64,000 nucleotides of DNA from Pirellulales bacterium (GTDB lineage: Bacteria; Planctomycetota; Planctomycetia; Pirellulales; JADZDJ01), in contig DASRSD010000184.1 of NCBI GenBank assembly GCA_035656635.1, positions 38,189-102,188 on the forward strand. The letters are read 5' to 3'. A program made the translations under genes and the position numbers. This document shows positions 1 through 8,741 of this stretch, piece by piece (the stretch's first letter is position 1; each line of letters begins with the position of its first letter). The notes beneath the pieces were generated by a model. The model was given only the letters and a program-made list of their open reading frames with translations, did not search any database and was not told the origin of the DNA.

Positions 1-1
1 G

Positions 2-769
2 CCGTTTTTGGTCGATGCCGCACCGATTGCCGGGCTGAAAACGCTGCACGGCGATGAGCTAATTTTGACGCCGCTCCTATTTAGCATCATCTTCGCCAAG
101 TATGGCCTCATGGCCATGTGGCTGGCTTGGGGCGGATCGCGCGCCATTTGGCGAATGATTATCCTGGCGATCAGTTGGTTTTTCACCTGCATGCTTACGC
201 CCGGGCCATACACCGACGTGCCGCAGTTGTTTCTTGCATTCTATTTGCAATTGATCGTTATCGCCGCGGCCATTGCAGTGCCACGGCTATTTGGCGTGCG
301 TTGGGTGGCGGACGTAAAGTGGTCTGCCGGCGTTTCAGTCGCCCAGAATAAGCCCTACCAGTTTTCGATTTATGATCTGCTGATTTGGACCACCACAGTG
401 GCCATTTTGGCGGAGCTGATTCGCTGGGTCGGCATGCCGCAGGGTGTTGGCATGGAAGGAATTTTTTTTATGTCCCTAGGCGGCGCAATGCTAGCTTTCA
501 TTGTGCTCACCGCCATGTGGGCACAATTGGCGGAAATGGCGGTTGGTTCCAGCATGGGCGGCCGGACCATTCTAACTTTCATCCTCGCATTGATTATGGC
601 GGTTGTCGTCGTGTCCCTATCGCGAGCGCCGGGAAAAGCTGCAGCATTCCTATTCATGCTGATTCTGGCGACCACCGGTTGGCTCTTGGCTGCTTGCTAC
701 GTGCTGCGCTGTTACGGCCACCGCCTCGTACGGCGTAAATCATCCAGCCCGCAAGCGACAATAACATAA
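2..769 (+). CDS. Polytopic membrane protein, 5' end outside window
   Basis: Function not recognised. The frame is open to the left edge, so the true start probably lies outside; the first usable codon is a TTG at 8. The visible 253 residues hold about seven hydrophobic segments (around residues 23-43, 48-64, 72-95, 122-142, 150-172, 184-203 and 215-235) and a short basic tail rich in Arg, Lys and Ser. This fits an integral inner-membrane protein with no obvious soluble domain. No catalytic motif was seen. Its last 116 bases overlap the 3' end of the convergent PEP-CTERM gene, which is a long overlap for two real genes; both are kept because both show typical composition. Confidence 0.6.
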   Translation, partial: PFLVDAAPIAGLKTLHGDELILTPLLFSIIFAKYGLMAMWLAWGGSRAIWRMIILAISWFFTCMLTPGPYTDVPQLFLAFYLQLIVIAAAIAVPRLFGVRWVADVKWSAGVSVAQNKPYQFSIYDLLIWTTTVAILAELIRWVGMPQGVGMEGIFFMSLGGAMLAFIVLTAMWAQLAEMAVGSSMGGRTILTFILALIMAVVVVSLSRAPGKAAAFLFMLILATTGWLLAACYVLRCYGHRLVRRKSSSPQATIT

Positions 770-1550
770 GTGCACCTGCCGCCGGCTCAGGCACCGCGTT
801 AATTACGCCGACCGCGTCGAAATCGAAACCGCTGGAGGTGCTGACCGTGGAATAGGGATCGTTAATCACATTGCCGTTAAAATCAAGGCTATACGTACCA
901 GGACCAAGCCCTTTATTGATATTCCCAATTACGTCGGTCACGCGCACGTATTGCACGTCGTTCACATCCAGCAGTGGGTTGCCGGCCAGTTCTTGCAGAT
1001 CGAAGGGCGTGCCGGCCAAAGTGTCCCCCGCCAAATCGTGTAAATATGTGGGGTCCAAGAGATTCGCGTTGCTGATCTGCGTGGTGGTTTGCGTCAATGA
1101 CACCGACGGAAACCGAAAGAAATTCACGCCGTCGCTGCTCACGTCGACAAACCCTAATTCCAAAAAAGCTTGCGGCGGCGTGCCGGAGGCAAACCCGTTT
1201 TCAAATACCGCAAAATCGGAGCCTGGCCCGTTGAGGATCGGTTGCGCAAATTGAACGGCGATTTGGCCACCGTCTCCCAAGCTAACTACCTTGCCATCAG
1301 CCGGCCCGGTGGCGTTGCTTGCCGTGCCGAAAGACGCCGCAGATCCTGTCGGATTTGTAATATTCTGCGGGCCGCGTGTGATCGACGTCACTTGGCTTGC
1401 CCATTCCACAAACTGCGGCGAGTTCGCCGAAATGCCCGGCGTGCTATACGGGCCGGCTCCAATCTGTGCGAAGCTCATTCGGGCAATCATTGCAAAAAGC
1501 ACAACAGCAAAAACAAATCGGCCAAAGTGCAAAACCTGTGCGCGTACCAT
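654..1550 (-). CDS. PEP-CTERM surface protein
   Basis: Predicted secreted protein of 298 residues with a hydrophobic signal peptide (about 8-28, ending near SFAQ) and a C-terminal sorting signal: VPEPAAG, a hydrophobic stretch, then an Arg-rich tail (VRGGGR). PEP-CTERM proteins are known substrates of exosortases, which are not in this window. The body carries FAVFENGF and VDVSSDGVNFFRF, a pattern seen in beta-sandwich surface proteins of unknown role. The ATG at 1550 is chosen over an upstream GTG/ATG because GGAGG lies eight bases before it. It follows another PEP-CTERM gene on the same strand by 82 bases, so the two may be co-transcribed. The tail after the basic cluster is about 20 residues longer than usual. 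Confidence 0.8.
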   Translation of the reverse strand: MVRAQVLHFGRFVFAVVLFAMIARMSFAQIGAGPYSTPGISANSPQFVEWASQVTSITRGPQNITNPTGSAASFGTASNATGPADGKVVSLGDGGQIAVQFAQPILNGPGSDFAVFENGFASGTPPQAFLELGFVDVSSDGVNFFRFPSVSLTQTTTQISNANLLDPTYLHDLAGDTLAGTPFDLQELAGNPLLDVNDVQYVRVTDVIGNINKGLGPGTYSLDFNGNVINDPYSTVSTSSGFDFDAVGVINAVPEPAAGALMLLSLAGWMIYAVRGGGRNSAARSKQPRANRWSPESA

Positions 1551-1632
1551 GAGCGCGTCCTCCAAACGGGGATTTTTGAAAACATCGCACCGAACACATC
1601 GCCGGTGCAAAAAAGAAAAGCCGACTCGAACT

Positions 1633-2976
1633 CTACGCTGACGATGCCCTCATCCTGGCCTCGAACCAGCCGCGGCGGTAATACACCAACACGCCACAGC
1701 CCACGGCCCCAATGGCCAACACCCAGGCCGCCGGCTCGGGCACACTGTTCACCGACCCGCCCCCGCTGAGCAGCAAGTTCAATAATCCTTGAAGATCGGC
1801 GTTGTTGACGGTTCCATCGTCGTTCAAATCGCCAATCGAAAGCATGTCCCTGGTGTTGAGCGTGGCATTTTGAGAGTTGCCGCCGTTCTGGTAGGCATTC
1901 AGATTGACCAGCGCCGCCAGCATGGCCACCACGTCGCTGGCGTCGACGTGCCCATCGAGATTGAAATCGCCTGGCAAATGCACATTAAAAGCGGAAGCGC
2001 TGTAAATGCCTTGTTCGTCGCCAAAGCCAGAGGCTAAAAACCGATCGTTCGCCTTGTCGTAAACCACGGAGGTATAGCCGTCGTTGCTATACACTTCGCT
2101 GTTCCCTTGCAAATCGAACACCGTTACACCTTGGATGCCTCCCACAAATAAATACCCGCGCGCGTCGAAAAACATTCCGGCCCCGCCGTTGTTGTCTTTG
2201 GCATTGAACAGTTGGCCGCTGCTCCACTCCAGCGCCGTGTTGGTGTTGTAAGCGTTTTGCAAATCGCTGAGGGAGAACCGCCGGATTTGTCCTGCATCGG
2301 GACCAAAGCCTACGCCCACGTATAGGCGACCGGACGAATCCATCGTCATCGACGTGCTGGCGCCGGGAATACCGTTGATGACTGAAATCGCCGGAACGCT
2401 TGCTCCTGCCGTGGAGTCGAATACCGAAACGTTGCTGCCGCTGCCAAATGCGTCAGTTCCTGAATCGATAAAGTATTTGCTGTTCGACCCGCTAAAAGGC
2501 GCGGCCAGAAACGACGCATGAAACGGAATATTTCCCACAGGGCTGGTCGCATTTTCGCCAGCGGCAGACATGGCGAATATGTTCCCGGCATTCCCGTCCG
2601 GATTCGTGCCGCCGGCGCCGTTGCCCAACAAGATTTGGCTGAAGTCGGTGGAGAAGGTGATGGGACCGGCATCCGAGCCACTGGTGTTAACCGATCCAAT
2701 CGACGTGTATGAATCGCTGTTGAATCCGTCTTGCTTGAGCACGCTGGCCCCGTCCCACACGTACATCAATCCGTCCAACGGTCCAAAAGCCACCGATACA
2801 CCATAGGCATCGCTGCTGTTTAGCGGCAAGTTGACCGGCGTGGTCGGATCACCCAGCGAAACGGCTAATGCCCGGGTCGTTAGCAGCATGCAGCACAACC
2901 ACGCGCAACCTCTCACTCCCATCAAAATCAGCCAAGCCGGCCGGCCATTCCGAGCTAAACAAGAATTTATGAACAT
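1633..2976 (-). CDS. PEP-CTERM protein with dockerin-like repeats
   Basis: A 447-residue secreted protein. It has an N-terminal signal peptide (hydrophobic to about residue 38) and a beta-rich body of about 280 residues that resembles a repeat/propeller fold (inference). Two calcium-loop repeats follow: DFNLDGHVDASD and DLNDDGTVNNAD, each the D-x-N/D-x-D-G pattern of type I dockerin. It ends with VPEPAAW, a hydrophobic helix and YYRRG, the PEP-CTERM signal. Start ATG has GGGAG six to seven bases upstream. In planctomycetes the dockerin-like pair just before PEP-CTERM is common and need not mean cellulosome binding. The same tail occurs in the broken gene near 30.2 kb. Confidence 0.85.
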   Translation of the reverse strand: MFINSCLARNGRPAWLILMGVRGCAWLCCMLLTTRALAVSLGDPTTPVNLPLNSSDAYGVSVAFGPLDGLMYVWDGASVLKQDGFNSDSYTSIGSVNTSGSDAGPITFSTDFSQILLGNGAGGTNPDGNAGNIFAMSAAGENATSPVGNIPFHASFLAAPFSGSNSKYFIDSGTDAFGSGSNVSVFDSTAGASVPAISVINGIPGASTSMTMDSSGRLYVGVGFGPDAGQIRRFSLSDLQNAYNTNTALEWSSGQLFNAKDNNGGAGMFFDARGYLFVGGIQGVTVFDLQGNSEVYSNDGYTSVVYDKANDRFLASGFGDEQGIYSASAFNVHLPGDFNLDGHVDASDVVAMLAALVNLNAYQNGGNSQNATLNTRDMLSIGDLNDDGTVNNADLQGLLNLLLSGGGSVNSVPEPAAWVLAIGAVGCGVLVYYRRGWFEARMRASSA

Positions 2977-3039
2977 GATGAAGCTCCCGATTTAACACAC
3001 TATTCAATAAAGTTGAACAATTTGCGGAGTTAACAATTC

Positions 3040-4023
3040 TTAAGGTAAATTCATCGATGCGCCGTCGACGGTTTCTCCACTGGCGCGCGTGCACAGCGCC
3101 GCCAGCACTTCCAACTGCGTGAGTTCACCTAAAAAATGCACTGAGCCGTCGCAGAATAACGCGTTGATGCCGCCGGAGTGGTCGCTCCACATTTCGTTAT
3201 TTTGCCACAGATATTCTGGCACCGAATGATCGTTGATCAGGCCGCTTTCGTCGAAAATGTTTTCGCCGTTGGCCCATTGCCCATCGAAAGCGGCGCCGCG
3301 GCCGGTATCTTCTGAAACGATAATGGTGTGCGAAGCGCCGTCGGTAATATCTGCCAACGAAATCGGCTGCTCGTAAATCAGCACGCCGTTCATGTAGGGT
3401 TTGCCCAAGCCATTGAAGCCAAAGTTGCCGCCGTAATCGGTGAAGGCCAAATTATCGCCGGGATCCCAGTGGCCGTTGCCGTTCATATCGCCGGTGGTCA
3501 TGCCGGTTCGATCGGCGGCATACCGCGTGCAACTGGGGCAATTGAAAATTGGCAAAATGGCGCCGGCGGCCAGCGCATTTTCCTGGGCGTTGTAAGCTTT
3601 GGTTAAATCGAACTTGGCGAATAACGATTGTTCGCCAATGAACGGCAGCAGAAACACATTCCAACTGAGCTGACGCCCCTTCGGATTCGCGCTGGTCTTG
3701 CGATCTAACAGCCCGGGCGGAAAGGCATGCTTGGCCTCATGGTGCGTCAATAATCCCAGCCCGATTTGATGTAAATTGTTCTGGCATGCCGTGCGCCGCG
3801 CAGCTTCCCGGGCTGCTTGCACCGCCGGCAGCAATAGTGCGATCAGCACGCCAATAATCGCCAGCACCACCAGCAGCTCGACCAGCGTGAAGGCGGAAGC
3901 AATGCGGAATGCGGAATGGGGGGTGAGGAATGGATGGTGAACTGAGCTGCCAGTTGTCCGTGGTCCGTTGTTGCTCGTTGCCGGCAACTGGCCACTAACC
4001 ACTGACGACTGACCACGGCGCAT
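3040..4023 (-). CDS. DUF1559 pseudopilin-like protein
   Basis: Member of the large planctomycete DUF1559 family. It carries a type IV prepilin-like N-terminus, AFTLVELLVVLAIIGVLIAL, followed by the family signature LLPAVQAAREAARR, and ends with the H-X9-DG motif HSGGINALFCDG. It should be cleaved and N-methylated by a prepilin peptidase and be anchored as a pilin-like helix; its role is unknown. The leader before the cleavage site is unusually long (about 45 residues) because it is written through a short repeat (SSVVSGQ, HSAFRI words), so the start is uncertain: ATG at 4023 is used, ATG at 4044 and 4215 are alternatives in the same frame. No good Shine-Dalgarno sequence supports one of them. 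Confidence 0.8.
   Translation of the reverse strand: MRRGQSSVVSGQLPATSNNGPRTTGSSVHHPFLTPHSAFRIASAFTLVELLVVLAIIGVLIALLLPAVQAAREAARRTACQNNLHQIGLGLLTHHEAKHAFPPGLLDRKTSANPKGRQLSWNVFLLPFIGEQSLFAKFDLTKAYNAQENALAAGAILPIFNCPSCTRYAADRTGMTTGDMNGNGHWDPGDNLAFTDYGGNFGFNGLGKPYMNGVLIYEQPISLADITDGASHTIIVSEDTGRGAAFDGQWANGENIFDESGLINDHSVPEYLWQNNEMWSDHSGGINALFCDGSVHFLGELTQLEVLAALCTRASGETVDGASMNLP
3896..4022. repeat. Word-like micro-repeat inside the DUF1559 leader
   Basis: This stretch is made of near-repeats: a GCGGAAT unit repeated (3904-3917) and a series of CCAGTTGTCC, CAACTGGCCA and CCACTGACGA-like words (3950-4016). Translated on the minus strand it gives SSVVSGQLPATSNNG and HSAFRI. From general experience such words recur as intergenic filler in planctomycete genomes. 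Here they occupy the region between the likely start and the pilin helix. Confidence 0.55.
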
Positions 4024-4388
4024 CTTCAAGCCATGAGCGCTCATTGCGGCAGAAGCTATAGCAAAATGGAAACGTTGGCCGTGCTGTCCCTCGCAGCACA
4101 AACGGCACAAAATCGCGTTGGTAGGTCTTCTGACTTCCGAGCCGTACGTCGCCACAGCCTTCTCGCCGCAACGGTCCAAATTGCTTTTGCAAAGAGGATC
4201 GCGCGACAATGGCAATTAGAAAACGACGTGCGTTACCGCTCGGTTACAGCGGCGGGGCCGTCCCGGGTTTACACCGGAGTTCCCTGTTTGTTGGCCGAAA
4301 AATCAAACGCTTTCAGCCAACCACCAACACACTACCGGGCAATGTAGCAGTAAAAAAATCAATTGCAAGAGGCCGAAATTGCAGGCAA
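4024..4388. other. Intergenic region with one hairpin
   Basis: A 365-base gap between the methyltransferase and the DUF1559 gene, both on the minus strand. Apart from the hairpin listed separately I see no supported gene. The reading frame of the DUF1559 protein stays open through 4024-4215, so some of this may be coding if an upstream start is used. Confidence 0.4.
4291..4320 (-). terminator. Hairpin after the methyltransferase gene
   Basis: Ten-base arms TTGGCCGAAA and TTTCAGCCAA around a ten-base loop. On the minus strand the single imperfect pair is a G-U wobble, so the RNA stem would be intact in that direction only. It lies about 70 bases past the methyltransferase stop. There is no T run, so it may be a factor-dependent terminator or an attenuator. 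Confidence 0.35.
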
Positions 4389-5312
4389 TTATGACCGAAT
4401 TCGGACTGCTTTTCGTATTGGCCGCGCTTTTGCATCGCGATGACTTCGCTGCTTGCCGTTGACCGTGGCCGGGGCGCTGGCTAAGGGATCGGCTGCGCCG
4501 TTGAGTGGATCGCCAACCGCTGCTTTTTCAATGCGCTGCGTTGCTTGCCGCGCATAATCAGGCGAAAGTTCAAAGCCCATCCAGTTGCGGCCCAATTTTT
4601 TTGCCACCGTGAGCGTGGTGCCGCTGCCGGTAAATGGATCGAGCACTAAATCGCCGGCGTTCGAGCTGGCCCGCACAATCCGCCCTAGCAATTGCTCGGG
4701 CATTTGGCAGCCGTGAAAACCGGCCCGCTCTTTGAATGTGCCTGCCACACGCGGGAAGTACCAGGTGTCCGAATTCTCGCTGAATCCTCCCGTCACATCT
4801 TGCGGTCGTAGTATCCACGTATCGTCCGGCAGCCGACCCTTGGGATTCGCCCGCGCATCGGCATACACCAATTGCCGGGCCGACGGAACCCGAATCGTCG
4901 GGTCGTCAAAATTAAACGTGAACTGCTTCGGGTCTTTCAAAAAATGAAACAAATGGGCGTGCGAGCGATTGAACTTCCGCGTGCAATTCACGCCGAAGGT
5001 GTAATACCAAATCACCCAACTGCGGCAACTGAAGCCCAAATCGCGGGCTAAGACCTTGAGCTCCGCGGCATATTCGTCGCCAATGGCCAGCCAGAACGTG
5101 CCATCGGGCCGCAATGCCCGGTATACGCCGGCCATCCATTGCCGTGACCAATCCAGGTAGTGCTGGTAGGCCTTCCGGTCGTCGTACACATCGTACTCGT
5201 AGCCGATGTTGAACGGCGGATCGGCAAACGCCAAATGCACGCTGCCCGGCTCCAGCTTGGCCAGCAGTTCGATGCAATCGCCCTGATGAATTCGATTGTT
5301 TTTGAAAGCCAC
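4389..5312 (-). CDS. Beta-class DNA (N6-adenine or N4-cytosine) methyltransferase
   Basis: SAM-dependent DNA amino-methyltransferase. The catalytic motif [11 protein letters not shown] (about residues 31-41) comes before the SAM-binding motif DPFTGSGTT (about 237-245), the motif order of the beta class. An Arg/Lys-rich tail follows. The family methylates adenine N6 or cytosine N4; DPPF is compatible with either but is more usual for adenine. No restriction endonuclease, specificity subunit or helicase is nearby, so it appears to be an orphan methyltransferase. The GTG at 5312 is preferred because AGAGGTG lies six bases upstream; another GTG at 5321 would place that ribosome site inside the gene. 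Target sequence cannot be inferred. Confidence 0.9.
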   Translation of the reverse strand: MAFKNNRIHQGDCIELLAKLEPGSVHLAFADPPFNIGYEYDVYDDRKAYQHYLDWSRQWMAGVYRALRPDGTFWLAIGDEYAAELKVLARDLGFSCRSWVIWYYTFGVNCTRKFNRSHAHLFHFLKDPKQFTFNFDDPTIRVPSARQLVYADARANPKGRLPDDTWILRPQDVTGGFSENSDTWYFPRVAGTFKERAGFHGCQMPEQLLGRIVRASSNAGDLVLDPFTGSGTTLTVAKKLGRNWMGFELSPDYARQATQRIEKAAVGDPLNGAADPLASAPATVNGKQRSHRDAKARPIRKAVRIRS

Positions 5313-5483
5313 GGAAGACACCTCTTGTGTCGATTGATGCGCCGGTGAATCAAAAACATTCTACCCGAAACTGGGCGCATGTACATATATTACTCTTGCC
5401 GGCGAAAGACGCCATAATCTAATGGTTTCCGGAAGGGTTTAACAAGAGTGTGGATGATGTGCTTTTTTAACTAGTTGAAGCTG

Positions 5484-5558
5484 TGTGGTTCCGCCCGACC
5501 GACACGACACAGTCGGGCTATGTAACTCACCGCCTGCCGCCTGCTGCATACCGCCTAC
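5484..5558. repeat. REP-like hairpin and CCGCCTGCC/ACCGCCTAC micro-repeat
   Basis: Arms GCCCGAC (5493-5499) and GTCGGGC (5512-5518) can pair around 12 bases. Directly after comes a run of variations on CCGCCTGCCGCC and ACCGCCTAC up to the isomerase start codon. The layout matches short palindromic intergenic elements seen elsewhere in the window. Confidence 0.5.
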
Positions 5559-5559
5559 T

Positions 5560-6381
5560 ATGTTCCGCTACGCCATTTGCAACGAAACTTTTCAAGATTG
5601 GCCCTTCGATCGGGCGTTTGCCTTCGCCCGCGAGTGCGGCTACACCGGCATTGAAATCGCCCCGTTCACGCTGGCCCGGTACGCCACAGAAATTTCGCCA
5701 CAGCAGCGCGCCCAAGTGCGCCGGCAGGCCGAAGCGGCAGGGCTGGAAGTCGTCGGCTTGCATTGGCTGTTGGCCAAGACCGAAGGGTTTTATCTCACGT
5801 CGCCCGATCAGTCCGTGCAAACCAAAACGGCCAATTACTTGTGCGAACTAGCACGGCTGTGCCGCGATTTAAGCGGAACGATTATGGTTCTTGGCTCTCC
5901 GCAGCAGCGAAACCTGTTGCCGAGTGTCACCAAGCCGCAAGCAATGGGCTACGCCGCCGACGTGTTGCGGGCAGCGCTACCGGTGCTGGATGAATGCGGC
6001 GTGACGATTGCCGTGGAACCGTTGGGGCCGGCCGAAGGAGATTTTTTGCTCACTGCCGCGGAAGGGCGCGAACTGATTAACCTGGTCAACTCGCCGCATG
6101 TTCGCCTGCACCTGGACTGCAAAGCCATGGCCAGCGAGTCGCAGCCGCCGGCCGACATCATTCGGGCCAACCGCGACATCCTTGCTCACTTTCACGCTAA
6201 CGACCCAAACCTGCAAGGCCCCGGCATGGGTCAGCTCGACATGCGGCCGATTTTTGCGGCCCTGAAAGAAATCGACTGGCGCGGCTGGATTTCGGTCGAA
6301 GTGTTCGATTACGCCCCCGGCATTGAACGCCTGGCCCGCGAAAGCATGCAAAACATGCTGGCCGCTGCTGCTGGTACATAG
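5560..6381 (+). CDS. Sugar phosphate isomerase/epimerase (xylose isomerase-like TIM barrel)
   Basis: A 273-residue AP endonuclease 2 / xylose-isomerase-like barrel protein. Features are the N-terminal FARECGYTGIEIAPF strand-helix, IAVEPLG with a likely metal-binding Glu (about residue 152), LHLDCKAM with a metal-binding Asp, HFHANDPN with His residues and SVEVFDY with a second Glu near the C-terminus. These match the divalent-metal site of the family, which includes sugar epimerases and hydroxypyruvate isomerases. Substrate unknown. The ATG at 5560 is chosen because the homologous region begins there; the upstream open frame is written through a repeat. It stands alone; the upstream gene is divergent. 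Confidence 0.85.
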   Translation: MFRYAICNETFQDWPFDRAFAFARECGYTGIEIAPFTLARYATEISPQQRAQVRRQAEAAGLEVVGLHWLLAKTEGFYLTSPDQSVQTKTANYLCELARLCRDLSGTIMVLGSPQQRNLLPSVTKPQAMGYAADVLRAALPVLDECGVTIAVEPLGPAEGDFLLTAAEGRELINLVNSPHVRLHLDCKAMASESQPPADIIRANRDILAHFHANDPNLQGPGMGQLDMRPIFAALKEIDWRGWISVEVFDYAPGIERLARESMQNMLAAAAGT

Positions 6382-6409
6382 CGTGACTGTCACCGCCGCG
6401 CATGAAGAG

Positions 6410-6464
6410 GCCCCGGTGTTGCTTGTTGCATCTCGGGGAAGAGGATCTTTAGCAACACCGGGGC
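6410..6464. terminator. Perfect 14-bp inverted repeat
   Basis: GCCCCGGTGTTGCT (6410-6423) pairs perfectly with AGCAACACCGGGGC (6451-6464) around 27 bases. It lies 28 bases past the isomerase stop and between it and the convergent SEC-C/TPR gene. There is no U tract, so it may be a bidirectional factor-dependent terminator, a palindromic repeat element or a protein site. Confidence 0.5.
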
Positions 6465-6596
6465 GTGGGGATTGCGTGCTAATATACACGCTCCACTCGT
6501 GCTGCGGTGTTAGAAGTGTGTGAACTTTCCGCTTGCAGAACTGAACGAAAGCAACTGGCGCGGAAAGATGCGAATTTGCAAAGAGATCGTGGCTTA

Positions 6597-8741
6597 TCAA
6601 TCCGGCAGCCACAACGCCGATTTTTTTTCGCCAGTGGCTTGCGGAGCGTCGGGCGTCCACAATTTGCCGGGCTCGGCAGCAGCGCCTGGAACTACAAGCG
6701 GCGTGGCTGCACTGGCTCCCGCGGCAGCCGGCGGAGCCGCGCCCACGGCCAAGCGGCCATCGGGCGTGATCAAACCGAATTGCATCAGCAGTTGCACCAG
6801 CGCCTGAGCCACGCCCGGCTCGCGCGCATGTTGACGCTGAATGTGGTCGATCAATTGCAGCACCGTTTGCCCATCGCCCAATTGAATGCGCAGCGAAAGC
6901 TCCAATAAATCCCAGGATGCCGAAGATTGCTTGTGGGCTTCGGCCAATTTGCGGGCTTCGTCGATGATTTGCAGCGCTGCGGTGGAATTGGGCGCCGTGC
7001 GCACCAGCCAACGATAGGCGGAAAGCTTGTACTCCGGCACCGGAATATTTGGCCGCTGGACGACTTCCGGCGCCAATCGCTTAAGGGCCAGCGCAAAATT
7101 GGCGACGACTGCCCGATTGAACGCTTGCTGCAATTGTTCGTCGGAAAGCGATTCGGGCTGCAAGCGGAACATGCGGTTCAATGGGAGCTGATTCATGTCG
7201 AGCCCGGCTGAATTTAAATCGCCCAGTTCCGGCAGTTTGAAATTGCGCCGCAGTTGGTTGTAAGTGTCGGGCGTGCTATCGGCATCGGAGAGCTGCAGCA
7301 GCAGAATTGCCGCTTGCAATCGAGTGCGATATTGCGGTTCCGTGGCCGCCTGCTCCGGCGTGCGGCCGCCGAAAATCGGCAACGGCAGCTTCGGCCAGCG
7401 ATTGAGCACCAGCGATTGCCGTTGTTCCAACCCCAGCTTTAGCCGCAGCGCTTCCGGCGTGTCGTCGGGCAAGCGCCAATGCCAACTGAGCGCGTGTTCG
7501 GTTTGCCCCAAGTGGCCAATGACGGTTTCCGCCGAGGGCGGGCCGAACCCGTCGCCCAGTGTTTCCTGCAAAAGTTTTTGGGCAGTCGGCAGCTCAGGAC
7601 GGAATAGGAGCAACTCCAGCCGGGCTTCGCGATCGGTTTGCTTGCCGAACAGGAGCAATTGACCAAGTTGATTAGGAATTTGTTCGGGGGTAATCTCTTT
7701 GCCGCTGGCGAGCGCCGGACGGCTCAACAACGAAAAAGCGGCGCGCGGCGGCGGCTCGTTTTGCTCTGTCCAAGGGCGGGTATCCAGCGGCAACCGTTCG
7801 AAGCGACGATCAGCAGCAAATTTTTCTTGGGCCGCTTCACCGTTATCTAGGTTGTACGTGAGCGAAATTTCGTCCACGTGCCCTTCCGCCTCGTCCTTCG
7901 CCAGCAATTGAGCCAGCGCTTCGGCCTCGACGGCATCGTCGGCCGGCACCTCCAAGGCCGCGAATTTTCGCAGGGCATCTACCGCTTCCGCGTAGTTACC
8001 GAGGAAGCTGTGGAGCGTGGCCAAATTTCGCCAGAATGCTGGTGAGCTTCCAGCCTGCGAAGCCAATGCCGTCCATTGATCGACGGCTTTTTTCCAGTGC
8101 CCATGATGCGCTTCGTTTAAGCCCGCCTGAAATGGCGCTTCCCACGACGCTTTCGCCGGCGCCGGCTCAAATGGCAGCGTGTTCTTCAGCAGCACGGGAA
8201 TGGTCGGCGAGCCTTCCAATTGCAACAGCGTGGAGACAGCCCGTTCGTCCCGGCCTTGCGACAACCCCAACTGCAATTGCAAATGGGCGCGGGCGGGAAC
8301 GACATGGCCGCCTTGCAGCAGCACCAACGCCAAAGCGCCGATGGCATCGTACACCTGGGAAGGCATTTCTGTTCCACAGGCTTCAATCGCCTGTTGCAGC
8401 CAGATGATGGCCCCCAACGGGTCCCCTTGCGCTGCCGTATGCAGTGCTTTTTCCGACCGGGCGATGGGGTTTTCCGGGTGCTGCTTGAGAAATGCCGCTA
8501 GCGTGGATTCCGCGGCCGCAGCATCCCCCAGGGCCGTTTCCAACTGTACGCGCATGCTTTGCAAGCAGGCCCGGCCCGGATACTTTTCGTCCAGCTTGCG
8601 AACGGCATCAAGGCAGGCCGAAGCCTGTTCTCCTTCGAGCATGCGCTGCAGCTTATCTAACTCCTGCACCAAATCGGAGCAGCAGAATTTCAGTTTTTTT
8701 CCGGTGCCGCCGGGGCAGGGAGAATAAGGATCGATGGGCAT
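6597..8741 (-). CDS. SEC-C motif and TPR-repeat protein
   Basis: A 714-residue protein that opens with a SEC-C-type zinc motif, CPGGTGKKLKFCC (about residues 9-21). Tandem helical repeats with TPR character follow (about 25-330; examples AFWRNLATLHSFLGNYAEAV), then a mostly helical region and a low-complexity Ala/Pro C-terminus. SEC-C zinc fingers occur at the SecA C-terminus and in many cytoplasmic proteins and bind zinc through three Cys plus a Cys or His. The role here is unknown; TPRs suggest a scaffold. The ATG at 8741 is chosen because it starts directly before the SEC-C motif. No clear signal peptide. Confidence 0.75.
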   Translation of the reverse strand: MPIDPYSPCPGGTGKKLKFCCSDLVQELDKLQRMLEGEQASACLDAVRKLDEKYPGRACLQSMRVQLETALGDAAAAESTLAAFLKQHPENPIARSEKALHTAAQGDPLGAIIWLQQAIEACGTEMPSQVYDAIGALALVLLQGGHVVPARAHLQLQLGLSQGRDERAVSTLLQLEGSPTIPVLLKNTLPFEPAPAKASWEAPFQAGLNEAHHGHWKKAVDQWTALASQAGSSPAFWRNLATLHSFLGNYAEAVDALRKFAALEVPADDAVEAEALAQLLAKDEAEGHVDEISLTYNLDNGEAAQEKFAADRRFERLPLDTRPWTEQNEPPPRAAFSLLSRPALASGKEITPEQIPNQLGQLLLFGKQTDREARLELLLFRPELPTAQKLLQETLGDGFGPPSAETVIGHLGQTEHALSWHWRLPDDTPEALRLKLGLEQRQSLVLNRWPKLPLPIFGGRTPEQAATEPQYRTRLQAAILLLQLSDADSTPDTYNQLRRNFKLPELGDLNSAGLDMNQLPLNRMFRLQPESLSDEQLQQAFNRAVVANFALALKRLAPEVVQRPNIPVPEYKLSAYRWLVRTAPNSTAALQIIDEARKLAEAHKQSSASWDLLELSLRIQLGDGQTVLQLIDHIQRQHAREPGVAQALVQLLMQFGLITPDGRLAVGAAPPAAAGASAATPLVVPGAAAEPGKLWTPDAPQATGEKKSALWLPD

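Noticed and set aside
5977..7011. A 344-codon open frame on the minus strand across the isomerase end
   Set aside because: Spans the end of one real gene, a hairpin and the end of another; no recognisable domain.
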